Notes under the pieces: generated by a model
What the model saw: the letters and a program-made list of their open reading frames with translations, nothing else
Databases searched by the model: none
Told to the model about the DNA's origin: nothing
Translations under genes and position numbers: made by a program
Source of the DNA: a bacterium
Lineage (GTDB): Bacteria > Ratteibacteria > UBA8468
Direction of reading: 5' to 3'
DNA length: 43,792 nucleotides
Assembly (NCBI GenBank): GCA_030630065.1
Contig: DAOVNU010000001.1
Location: 1-43,792, forward strand
Shown: piece after piece, positions 24,885 through 32,146 of the stretch
Position numbering within the stretch: position 1 is the stretch's first letter
Layout: the number at the start of each line of letters is the position of its first letter

Positions 24885-26689
24885 TTTTCTTCTTTTTTCG
24901 CCTTCTCATATTTTTCTCTTCTTTTTTTGAGGTAGGTGGGTATTGGCACATCCCACCAACCGGCTACTTTACCACCAGAGTAAGGAAATTCTCTATTTAC
25001 AATCACCTCAATGACCGCTGGTCTTTTAGAACCAAAAGCTCTTTTTAATGCCGGCTTCACCTCTATTGGTTTCTCAATTCTTTCTGCATAGCAGCCGAAT
25101 CCTCGAGCAATAGAGGTAAAATCCGGGGAATAAAGTTTGTCCTTGTTGTTTCTAAATTCTGTTCCTACAATCCTTTCCTTACCAAAGGCGGCAATCTGCA
25201 GGTCGGTAATTGCCTGCCAGGCAAAGTTATTCAGGATAGCAATTACTATTGGAATATTATATTGAACCGCAGTAGAAAGTTCCTGCATGGTCATCATAAA
25301 GTCCCCGTCACCCAGCACACCAATAACCTCTTTTTCCGGTTCTGCTAACTTAACTCCGATGGCTGCGGGAAGGGTAAATCCCATCGTGGAAAAACCGCCA
25401 GAAGTAATAAGTGTTTTTGGCTCATAGAAAGGAAATTCCTGAAGAATCTGGGCCTGGGCATTACCGGAAGAGGTGACTACAATACCATCCTTAGGTAAGA
25501 ATTCTCGTAATTCCTTTAAGAAACGGGAGATGGTCACTGGAATCTTTTCCGATTCCCGGAAATCACGAATACTCTTAAACCATTCTTTCTTTAATCTTTG
25601 AATTTCTTGGTAATATTTTTCTTTGGCCGCAGAGCGAGTTCTGCCACTACAATTTTTAATTTTTAATTTTTCTATTATCTGCTTTAATATCTCTTTTGCA
25701 TCACCGAGAATTCCGAGCTCCACGGGATAGTTCTTGCCAATCTCGGTAGGGTCTAAATCAATTTGAATCAATTTAGTTGGGGGGATGGAGAAACTAACCC
25801 CTTTTTTGTAAGAAGAACAGGTTTCATCAGCAAATCTACAACCCACTGCTAAGAGGACATCGGCAGAAGAAGTAAGTTTATTCCCACAGCTTGTTCCTTT
25901 GGAACCGGCATGCCAGCCATAAAGAGGATGGTCTTCGGGAAAAGATGACTTACCCATCATTGTGGTAATAACCGCAGCAGTTAAACTTTCTGCTAACTTT
26001 TTTAACTCTGCTTCCGCATTAGCGGCAATTACACCCCCGCCGGCTAAAATAACCGGTCTCTTTGCTCTGACTAATAAATCTACTGCTTTTTTAATGAGTT
26101 CTGGGTCTCCAAACATTCTTGTTTGTGATTGATGTTTAACTGGCTCAGGAATCTTCACCTCAGCAGAATCTGCCTGGACATCCATCGGCAAATCAATGAG
26201 AACTGGACCACGTCTTCCGGCCAACATCTGATTAAAGGCTCTTTGTAAGATAGAAGGCAGTTGCCCTACATTAGTTACCTGCCACCAGCGTTTGACAATT
26301 GGTTCCAAAATTCTGGGGAAATTAGCGTCATGAGTTCTTTCAATCTCCTGGAGAACCCCTCTTCCAAACATATGGGTGTGAGTATCTCCAGTGATTACTA
26401 AAACCGGGGTAGAGTCAACAAAGCAGGTAGCAACCCCAACAGCGGTATTAATCGCCCCCGGACCAATGGAGGTAAAAACAGCCAAAGGTTTACCCGATAC
26501 CCGATAATATCCATCAGCTAAATGAACCGCAGACTGCTCATGCTTTACCTGAAGAATCTTAATTTTCTTCTCTCTTCCTTTAAAGGCATCAACAAGACCC
26601 AAGCAGCCATGGCCGGGAATCCCAACAAAGTAAGGGATTCCTTCCTTAATTAAGTACTTAGCAATAATTTCTCCACCGGTCAATTTCAT
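24881..26689 (-). CDS. Thiamine diphosphate enzyme, IlvB/IolD-like
   Basis: The 602-residue protein has the three-domain layout of the acetolactate synthase superfamily. It carries the N-terminal catalytic Glu (ILQVKHEQSAVHLADGYYRV), a central domain (KRPVILAGGGVIAANAE) and the TPP-binding block GVLGDGDFMMTMQELSTAVQ with ILNNFAW. The C-terminus (GKVAGWWDVPIPTYLKKR) resembles the WWDVP tail I associate with IolD-type hydrolases. The whole protein is somewhat shorter than IolD. Acetolactate synthase itself is unlikely because no ilv genes are present. Cleavage or decarboxylation of a 2-oxo or diketo sugar intermediate is inferred. Copy 4 of the dispersed repeat sits five bases before the ATG. 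Confidence 0.8.
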   Translation of the reverse strand: MKLTGGEIIAKYLIKEGIPYFVGIPGHGCLGLVDAFKGREKKIKILQVKHEQSAVHLADGYYRVSGKPLAVFTSIGPGAINTAVGVATCFVDSTPVLVITGDTHTHMFGRGVLQEIERTHDANFPRILEPIVKRWWQVTNVGQLPSILQRAFNQMLAGRRGPVLIDLPMDVQADSAEVKIPEPVKHQSQTRMFGDPELIKKAVDLLVRAKRPVILAGGGVIAANAEAELKKLAESLTAAVITTMMGKSSFPEDHPLYGWHAGSKGTSCGNKLTSSADVLLAVGCRFADETCSSYKKGVSFSIPPTKLIQIDLDPTEIGKNYPVELGILGDAKEILKQIIEKLKIKNCSGRTRSAAKEKYYQEIQRLKKEWFKSIRDFRESEKIPVTISRFLKELREFLPKDGIVVTSSGNAQAQILQEFPFYEPKTLITSGGFSTMGFTLPAAIGVKLAEPEKEVIGVLGDGDFMMTMQELSTAVQYNIPIVIAILNNFAWQAITDLQIAAFGKERIVGTEFRNNKDKLYSPDFTSIARGFGCYAERIEKPIEVKPALKRAFGSKRPAVIEVIVNREFPYSGGKVAGWWDVPIPTYLKKRREKYEKAKKEEK

Positions 26690-27657
26690 TTTTTGAGATT
26701 CTCAGAATGACTGAGAGCGTTCTTCCGTCTTAAAACTCGCTGGACTGCCTTGACAATATCATTTATTCCCATTCCATAATGGTCAAGGAGCAAATCGTAA
26801 TCTAATGCTGTTTCGGCAAAGGTATCGGCGATACCTACCTGCTCTAAAGGTACGGGATAGTTCTTCCCCAATGCTTCCGCCACTGCACTACCCAATCCAC
26901 CAATAACAGAATGTTCTTCCGCTGTGACAATTGCGCCTGTCTTTTCTGCAGATTCCTTTATTAAGGAAATATCCAATGGTTTAACTGTGTGCATATTTAT
27001 TACTCGTACATCTGTCCCTTCATTAGATAAAACTTTTGCTGCCTCAAGACAGCGAGCCAGCATTGAGCCATTAGCAATTATAGTTACCTCTTCTCCTTCT
27101 CGCACAATTACCCCTTTTCCAATTTTAATCTGATGGTTGTCATCAAAGATTACCGGCATATCAGCCCGACCAATCTGAAGATAAACCGGTCCTGGATATT
27201 CAGCTACCGCCTTCACCATTTTTTTCACCTCGATGGGGTCTCCTGGTACCACCACTGCCATATTAGGCATTGCTCGCATTACCGCAACATCTGTAATAGA
27301 GTGATGGGTGGGTCCATCCTTAAAGTCAGAGAGTCCGGCATATCCTCCGACAAGTTTTACATTGGTTTTCGCATAAGCGACACAGGTTCTGATTTGCTCA
27401 GTTGCTCGAAGAAAGAGACCTGCAAATGTATTTACAAAGGGGATCATCCCCCCTAATGCCAAACCAACTGCAGTATCAACCATCCCTGCTTCTGCAATGC
27501 CAACGTTAAAGAATCGCTCCGGGAACTCTTTGGCAAAATAACCGGTCTGTACTGAAGAGGAAACATCAGCCACTAAAACCACTACATCAGGATTAACTTT
27601 CCCATATTCAGCCAATGTTTCTCCGTAAGTTTTACGAACCGAGACCTTTTTATTCAT
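26686..27657 (-). CDS. Transketolase, C-terminal subunit
   Basis: The 323-residue protein contains the pyrimidine-binding and C-terminal domains of transketolase: SVRKTYGETLAEYGKVNPD, RFFNVGIAEAGMVDTAVGLA (with the catalytic Glu), FVNTFAGLFLRATEQIRT, YAGLSDFKDGPTHHSITDV and VTIIANGSMLARCLEAA. It works as a heterodimer with the N-terminal subunit encoded just upstream. Split transketolases are common in archaea, Firmicutes and some rare-sugar pathways. The last residues (ALSHSENLKK) are encoded by a dispersed repeat. Another copy lies just before the start, where a ribosome site would be expected. Confidence 0.9.
   Translation of the reverse strand: MNKKVSVRKTYGETLAEYGKVNPDVVVLVADVSSSVQTGYFAKEFPERFFNVGIAEAGMVDTAVGLALGGMIPFVNTFAGLFLRATEQIRTCVAYAKTNVKLVGGYAGLSDFKDGPTHHSITDVAVMRAMPNMAVVVPGDPIEVKKMVKAVAEYPGPVYLQIGRADMPVIFDDNHQIKIGKGVIVREGEEVTIIANGSMLARCLEAAKVLSNEGTDVRVINMHTVKPLDISLIKESAEKTGAIVTAEEHSVIGGLGSAVAEALGKNYPVPLEQVGIADTFAETALDYDLLLDHYGMGINDIVKAVQRVLRRKNALSHSENLKK
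26695..26711. repeat. Dispersed palindromic repeat, copy 4 (short form)
   Basis: GAGATTCTCAGAATGAC is a minimal copy lacking the inner stem. It lies five bases upstream of the thiamine-enzyme ATG and encodes the C-terminus of the transketolase subunit. Confidence 0.65.
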
Positions 27658-27662
27658 ATCTT

Positions 27663-27693
27663 GAGATTCTTCAGGCTTTGCCTTCAGAATGAC
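27663..27693. repeat. Dispersed palindromic repeat, copy 5
   Basis: It reads GAGATTCTTCAGGC, then GCCTTCAGAATGAC. Arms ATTCT/AGAAT (27666-27670, 27686-27690) enclose AGGC/GCCT (27673-27676, 27680-27683). It fills the gap between the two transketolase genes. It lies five bases before the C-terminal subunit's ATG and supplies the stop codon of the N-terminal subunit. Confidence 0.8.
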
Positions 27694-28520
27694 CTTGCGG
27701 TCAGTTCCTTCACTGCCTGGGCATACTCATTATCATCGGGTGCTTTACCATGCCATTCCGCTTTGTTCTCCATAAATGAGACGCCTTTACCCTTTATGGT
27801 GTGAGCGATAATGACAGTGGGTTTATTTTTATTTTCTTTCGCTTTATCCAATGCTTCTAATACCTCCTTTATATTGTGACCATCAATCTCTATAGTTTTC
27901 CAGTTAAAGGATTCCCATTTCTCCTTTATTGGTTCTAAAGGCATAATCTTATTTAGCGGCCCATCCAATTGCACTTTATTGTAATCCAAAATTGCAGTTA
28001 AGTTTGATAATTTATACTTGGCCGCGGTCATTACTCCCTCCCAGAGCACACCGGATTGACACTCTCCATCACCTACTAAAACATAAACATGATAATCAAG
28101 TCCCTTGAGACGAGCGGACAAGCAGAGTCCGGCTCCAATAGAGATTCCATGACCTAAAAAACCGGTAGTCATTTCTATTCCCGGGGTCTTTAATCGATCA
28201 GGATGTGCCTGTAAATGAGCGCCAATATGGCCCCAATTTTTAAGGTCTTCCATCGGGAAATAGCCTAAACCAGCAAGAGCCGGATAGAGAATAGCGCAGG
28301 CATGACCTTTGCTGAGGATAAAACGGTCACGATTTTCCCAATTGGGTCTATCGGGATCGATCCTTAGATGATGAAAGAAGAGAGCAGCAATAATCTCGGC
28401 GGCAGAGAGAGCACCTCCGGGATGCCCCTGTCCTCTGTGGTGAATCATCTCTAAGGCATCCAGGCGAAGCTGTTGTGCTTTCTCTTCTAATTCCTTGATT
28501 AATTCCTTCGAATATGCCAT
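27684..28520 (-). CDS. Transketolase, N-terminal subunit
   Basis: The 278-residue protein carries the diphosphate-binding half of transketolase: MIHHRGQGHPGGALSAAEII, DRFILSKGHACAILYPALA, FLGHGISIGAGLCLSARLK, VGDGECQSGVLWEGVMTAA (GDG...N-type TPP motif), LDYNKVQLDGP and VIIAHTIKGKGVSFMEN. The family moves two-carbon ketol units between sugar phosphates. The partner subunit follows after 26 bases occupied by a repeat. The C-terminal residues TARSF and the stop come from that repeat, so the native end of the protein may once have been longer. Confidence 0.9.
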   Translation of the reverse strand: MAYSKELIKELEEKAQQLRLDALEMIHHRGQGHPGGALSAAEIIAALFFHHLRIDPDRPNWENRDRFILSKGHACAILYPALAGLGYFPMEDLKNWGHIGAHLQAHPDRLKTPGIEMTTGFLGHGISIGAGLCLSARLKGLDYHVYVLVGDGECQSGVLWEGVMTAAKYKLSNLTAILDYNKVQLDGPLNKIMPLEPIKEKWESFNWKTIEIDGHNIKEVLEALDKAKENKNKPTVIIAHTIKGKGVSFMENKAEWHGKAPDDNEYAQAVKELTARSF

Positions 28521-28521
28521 T

Positions 28522-29970
28522 TTACCACCATCTTGCGATTACCACCTTTTTATGAGTAAAAAAATCAATAGCATCCTGGCCTTGTCCGTGAAGATCTCCG
28601 AAAAATGAATCCTTCATTCCCGCAAAAGAATAGAAGGACATTGGAGCAACTACCCCCACATTGATGCCTACATTTCCTGCCTCAATTTGATATTGAAACT
28701 GACGTGCCAATTTACCGTTTTGAGTATATATAGTTGCCGCATTGCCAAATCTGCTGGAGTTGGCAACACTGATAGCCTCATCAATGTCCTTTGCCTTCTT
28801 TAGACAAACGATAGGTCCAAAAAGCTCTTCATCAAAAATATGGGTTCCTGGTTTTGCATCCTCAAAAATTGTTGGACCAAGGAAATAGCCATTAGGATAT
28901 TCTTCAACCTTTACACCTCTTCCATCCAGAATGAGTTTTGCCCCTTCCTTAATACCGGTTTCAATATCCTGATGAAATTTCCTTAAGGCCTCCTTTGAAA
29001 TCACAGGTCCCATATCAACACCTTTTTCCAGACCGTTTCCTACTTTAAGGTTTGAGGCGGATTTAACAAAATTTTCCCTAAGTTCTTCATAGATGTTACC
29101 AACACCTAAAATGATGGAAGCGGCTAAACATCTCTGTCCCGCATTTCCAAAGCAGGAATTAATCATATTAGGGATTATCTTATCTAAATTGGCATCTGGC
29201 ATAACAATCAAGAAGTTGTTCGCTCCGCCATGACATTGAACTCTTTTACCATTTTCGGATGCCCTTTTATAAATTTGCTTAGCCGTTGGAGTGGAAGTAA
29301 CAGAGGAAATGCCGGCAATATCCTTATTTTCTAAAAGTTCATCGGTAACACCCTCGCCATTACCTATCAAATTAATTACACCTTTTGGAAAGCCACATTT
29401 TTCTATTAACTCAAAGATTTTAGTTTGAGTAAGGGGAGTCAAAGGAGAAGGTTTGGCAATGTAGGTATTCCCGCAGGCAACGGCCCAGGGCATAAACCAG
29501 AGGGGAACCATTGCCGGAAAGTTAAAAGGGAAAATACCGGCAAATACTCCGACGGGAATGCGAATTTCATATTCATCGATATCTTCTGCAACATCCTCAG
29601 AAAATCCTCCCTTCATTAGTGAAGGAATTCCACAGGCAGTCTCCACCATCTCGATAGAACGTCTCATCTCCCCATAGGCAGCAGGATATTCCTTTCCATG
29701 TTCCTGGGTAATGGTTTTGGCTAACTCTTCCCAATTCTCCTTTAAAAGATTATAAAGTTTAAATAAAAATCTACATCTTTCCACCGCGGGAACCTTTCTC
29801 CATTGCAAAAAGGCATTTTTAGCAGCCTTGACAGCATTTTTTACATCCTGGAGCGTGGAGGTATTGAATTGAGCTAAAACTTCACCTGTAGCCGGATTTT
29901 CTACATCAATGATTTTATTTCCGCCTGGCTCAATCCATTCTCCATTAACATAATTAAAAACTTTTTTCAT
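28522..29970 (-). CDS. MmsA/IolA-type CoA-acylating semialdehyde dehydrogenase
   Basis: The 482-residue protein is a full-length aldehyde dehydrogenase of the methylmalonate-semialdehyde group. It shows YVNGEWIEPGGNKIIDVENP, GVFAGIFPFNFPAMVPLWFM, the active-site loop FGNAGQRCLAASIILGVG (catalytic Cys) and the diagnostic tail GVVAPMSFYSFAGMKDSFFG followed by DLHGQGQDAIDFFTHKK. IolA/MmsA enzymes convert malonate or methylmalonate semialdehyde to acetyl- or propionyl-CoA with NAD and release of CO2. The segment CHGGANNFLIVMPDANLD differs from the usual GAKNH, so the substrate could differ. It is the first enzyme gene after the IclR regulator, three bases away. Confidence 0.88.
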   Translation of the reverse strand: MKKVFNYVNGEWIEPGGNKIIDVENPATGEVLAQFNTSTLQDVKNAVKAAKNAFLQWRKVPAVERCRFLFKLYNLLKENWEELAKTITQEHGKEYPAAYGEMRRSIEMVETACGIPSLMKGGFSEDVAEDIDEYEIRIPVGVFAGIFPFNFPAMVPLWFMPWAVACGNTYIAKPSPLTPLTQTKIFELIEKCGFPKGVINLIGNGEGVTDELLENKDIAGISSVTSTPTAKQIYKRASENGKRVQCHGGANNFLIVMPDANLDKIIPNMINSCFGNAGQRCLAASIILGVGNIYEELRENFVKSASNLKVGNGLEKGVDMGPVISKEALRKFHQDIETGIKEGAKLILDGRGVKVEEYPNGYFLGPTIFEDAKPGTHIFDEELFGPIVCLKKAKDIDEAISVANSSRFGNAATIYTQNGKLARQFQYQIEAGNVGINVGVVAPMSFYSFAGMKDSFFGDLHGQGQDAIDFFTHKKVVIARWW

Positions 29971-29973
29971 AAG

Positions 29974-30720
29974 TTATCCTCCCTGATATTCTTGAGAAAT
30001 TTTGGAAGCAATATTTCTAATTAATAAACTTATTTTTTCTATTTTATTCTTGGTCAGCCTGAAGGAAGGTCCAGATACACCGATAGAGCCAGCTACTTTT
30101 CCTTCTGAATTTATAATTGGGGCGGCAACACATTTCACTCCTTTTACGTATTCTCCATTATCAAAAGCGTATCCCTGTCTTTTAATCTCTTTCAGGTGTG
30201 TGTGCAACTCTTTTAAATTAGTGATAGTGTGAGAGGTATAACGTTTCAAGGGTTTTCGAATAATTTTTTTTATTGTCTCTTTAGGTAAACAAGCAAGAAT
30301 GCTCTTGCCCACTGCTGTGCAATGAAGAGGTTCTCTGTCTCCTACTTCAGAACACATTCTTATATTATGTGAGCTTTCTATGCTTTCAATACAGATAGCC
30401 TCTTCTCCCTCAAGGATAACTAAATGAGCTGTCTCCCCTGTTTTTTCCTTGAGTTCCTTTAAATAAGGAAGGGCAAAATTCTTGAGGCTCTGGTTTCCTA
30501 ACACTCTCCTTGCTAAACTTAGAATTTTATATCCAAGTTTATACTTTTCGGTAGAAGAGTCCTGAATAACATAACCCTGGCTCTTTAAGGTAGCGAGGAT
30601 TCTATGGATGGTACTGGGAGGAAGGTTAAGTTTCTCTGCCAATTTCAGAATCCCGAAGCCCTCTTCCTTTTCAGGTAGAATCTCTAATAGCTTTAGGGTG
30701 CGATTAATTACTTGGACCAT
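29974..30720 (-). CDS. IclR-family transcriptional regulator
   Basis: The 248-residue protein has an N-terminal winged helix (GILKLAEKLNLPPSTIHRIL, ATLKSQGYVIQ) and an IclR effector domain (LKELKEKTGETAHLVILEGE, PLHCTAVGKSILACLP, GYAFDNGEYVKGVKCVAAPI and AGSIGVSGPSFRLT). The effector is probably a small organic acid or sugar acid from the pathway it controls. A TTGACT/TAAAAT promoter and an overlapping double palindrome lie just upstream, which indicates autoregulation. GGAGAGG serves as ribosome site six bases before the ATG. The gene heads the catabolic run that continues to 16372. Confidence 0.9.
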   Translation of the reverse strand: MVQVINRTLKLLEILPEKEEGFGILKLAEKLNLPPSTIHRILATLKSQGYVIQDSSTEKYKLGYKILSLARRVLGNQSLKNFALPYLKELKEKTGETAHLVILEGEEAICIESIESSHNIRMCSEVGDREPLHCTAVGKSILACLPKETIKKIIRKPLKRYTSHTITNLKELHTHLKEIKRQGYAFDNGEYVKGVKCVAAPIINSEGKVAGSIGVSGPSFRLTKNKIEKISLLIRNIASKISQEYQGG

Positions 30721-30734
30721 CTTATCCTCTCCAT

Positions 30735-30759
30735 TTCCATATTATGGAATTTCATTCCA
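30735..30759. promoter_or_regulatory. Candidate IclR operator, two overlapping perfect palindromes
   Basis: TGGAATTTCATTCCA (30745-30759) is a perfect inverted repeat with a three-base centre, and TTCCATATTATGGAA (30735-30749) is another that overlaps it. The first resembles the TGGAAAT-type boxes described for E. coli IclR. Both lie at the predicted transcription start and early leader of the IclR gene, where bound repressor would block initiation. Confidence 0.7.
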
Positions 30760-30764
30760 CCAAT

Positions 30765-30793
30765 ATTTTAACAAAAAAATTTTTGCAAGTCAA
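30765..30793 (-). promoter_or_regulatory. Sigma70-type promoter of the IclR gene
   Basis: On the minus strand TTGACT (30793-30788), exactly 17 bases, then TAAAAT (30770-30765). The predicted start is near 30758, inside the operator palindrome. Confidence 0.75.
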
Positions 30794-30902
30794 ATTCTCC
30801 ATTTCCTTAAAACCTATTATATTTACCCAATTTTATACTTTTGCAATTACTGTTTGAAATTCTTACGCAAGAGTAACACAAAAAAATTTGGCTGTCAAAT
30901 CA

Positions 30903-30933
30903 TTGTTGTAAAAAAGCGAGATGTTATGAGACA
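30903..30933. repeat. 31-base block shared with the DeoR promoter region
   Basis: It matches 16285-16315 at 28 of 31 positions, with GAGATGTTATGAGACA identical. A minus-strand TTGACA sits four bases away, as at the other copy, where the spacing is three. Confidence 0.6.
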
Positions 30934-30995
30934 AGGGTAACATATAAAGAGGTGGAAGTCAAATTGAGACACTTCAAGATTGTCATAATCGACAT

Positions 30996-31043
30996 CAGGA
31001 GATGTCTCCCACATAATAATATTATTGTGGGAAAGGTCTCCTG
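30996..31043. repeat. Long imperfect palindrome downstream of LpxK
   Basis: The ends CAGGAGA (30996-31002) and TCTCCTG (31037-31043) pair exactly. Inner CCCACA and TGTGGG arms flank an AT-rich centre (AATAATATTATT). Looser similarity of the arms extends outward to about 30983 and 31056. It directly abuts copy 6 of the dispersed repeat, so the two may be one composite element. Confidence 0.68.
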
Positions 31044-31056
31044 ACCTTGATATTAT

Positions 31057-31073
31057 AGATTCTTCGCAATGAC
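31057..31073. repeat. Dispersed palindromic repeat, copy 6 (hybrid ends)
   Basis: AGATTCTTCGCAATGAC joins the AGATTCTTC end seen in copies 3 and 5 to the CGCAATGAC end seen in copy 1, without an inner stem. Confidence 0.6.
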
Positions 31074-31096
31074 AGATGCACTGTCATCTGTGGTTG

Positions 31097-32146
31097 TTAT
31101 TTAATTTTTAAAACTTCCCAAAGTTTTTCTTCGTCCTTAATTTTTACCTCAATTCTCAAAGCGCAGATCGGTTTTGGAAAACTAATTTCTTTTAGCTTAA
31201 TTAAATCCTTCTCGGTAGTGAGAAGAATGTCAAATTCTTCCCTCAAAATTCTCTTTAAGTCCCTCTTTTTATACCAGTGGTGGTCCGGGAAGAAGGATTT
31301 TCCCTTGATTTTAACTCCTAAACCCTTTACTAAATTTTCGAAGGTTAAAGGATTGCCGATGCCGGCAAGAAGCCAGACCTCTTTTCCAAAAATTGCGGAA
31401 AGTTCAGATATTTTCCCCGAGGAATCTACTAAAGAGACCGGTTGATAAGAACTTTCAATAATATTTGCCCTGGGATTGATTTCTTTGAGGTTTTTTTTGA
31501 AATTAGCCAACTTTTCCTGGTCTGTCAAATTTATATGATTAAGCCAGAAACAATCGGCACGTTTTAAACTGGACAAGGGCTCGCGCAGAAGACCGAGGGG
31601 AAGCAACTTTTTATTAGAAAAGGGAGATGTAGCATCAAGCACAACGATTTCTAAATCCTTTTTTAAATATCGATAATGAAAAGCATCATCCAGAATAATT
31701 GTGTCTGCCTTAAAATTGTTTAAAGCGATTTTAGTCAGTCCTTTCCGGTTTCTTCCGATGAGAACCGGGACTCCGCTTAAATTTTTTGCCAATAAACCTG
31801 CTTCATCCCCGCTTTCTCTTGGCTCCAGTAGAATTTCCCTTTTGTTGGAAACCAGAAAGCCGTTTCCTTTTTTCTTGTAACCCCGGGCAATAACCGCTAT
31901 TTCCTTTTCCTTTTTTAGGAATTGTTTTGCCAAAAAGATTGTAATTGGCGTCTTTCCCGTTCCTCCGGCGGTAATATTCCCGATACTAATTAGAAAGCAA
32001 TTCAATTTTATACTTTTTAAAAGGAATTGGTGGCAAAAAAGGAAATTTCTTATTTCCACTACTAACCAATAGAAAAAGGAAAAAGGAATCAGCAAAGGAA
32101 AAAAAAGAGCAATTTTCTGATTTCTTTTAATCTGAAAGTTTCTCAT
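31097..32146 (-). CDS. lpxK: Tetraacyldisaccharide 4'-kinase
   Basis: The 349-residue protein phosphorylates the lipid A precursor at the 4' position on the inner face of the inner membrane. It has an N-terminal hydrophobic helix (IALFFPLLIPFSFFYWLVV), then the P-loop SIGNITAGGTGKTPITIFLA, VIARGYKKKGNGF, ESGDEAGLLAKNL, the paired-acid motif TIILDDAFHYRYLKKDLEIV and the C-terminal TTEKDLIKL. Length and motif order match LpxK. It shows that the host makes lipid A. Its start overlaps the FecR-GspG gene by 20 bases. No other lpx genes are in the window. Confidence 0.93.
   Translation of the reverse strand: MRNFQIKRNQKIALFFPLLIPFSFFYWLVVEIRNFLFCHQFLLKSIKLNCFLISIGNITAGGTGKTPITIFLAKQFLKKEKEIAVIARGYKKKGNGFLVSNKREILLEPRESGDEAGLLAKNLSGVPVLIGRNRKGLTKIALNNFKADTIILDDAFHYRYLKKDLEIVVLDATSPFSNKKLLPLGLLREPLSSLKRADCFWLNHINLTDQEKLANFKKNLKEINPRANIIESSYQPVSLVDSSGKISELSAIFGKEVWLLAGIGNPLTFENLVKGLGVKIKGKSFFPDHHWYKKRDLKRILREEFDILLTTEKDLIKLKEISFPKPICALRIEVKIKDEEKLWEVLKIK

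Larger units (their letters stand above)
30794..31096. other. Gene-free region with repeats between the IclR and LpxK genes
   Basis: I see no gene here. It holds a 31-base block (30903-30933) shared with the DeoR upstream region and a minus-strand TTGACA at 30898-30893 without a good -10. It also holds a long imperfect palindrome (30996-31043), copy 6 of the dispersed repeat (31057-31073) and a small hairpin ACAGATG/CATCTGT (31072-31078, 31085-31091) just after the LpxK stop. None of the hairpins has a downstream T-run, so no intrinsic terminator is called. Confidence 0.6.

Noticed and set aside
24881..26689. Acetolactate synthase for branched-chain amino acid synthesis
   Set aside because: No small subunit or other ilv genes are nearby. 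The C-terminal tail and the catabolic neighbours point to another substrate.
24252..29970. Sulfoquinovose (sulfo-transketolase) pathway
   Set aside because: A split transketolase, an RpiB-like isomerase, a CoA-acylating dehydrogenase and a TPP enzyme fit superficially. However, the dehydrogenase has the MmsA/IolA tail, the TPP enzyme has an IolD-like WWDVP tail, and no sulfonate exporter or sulfoquinovosidase is evident.
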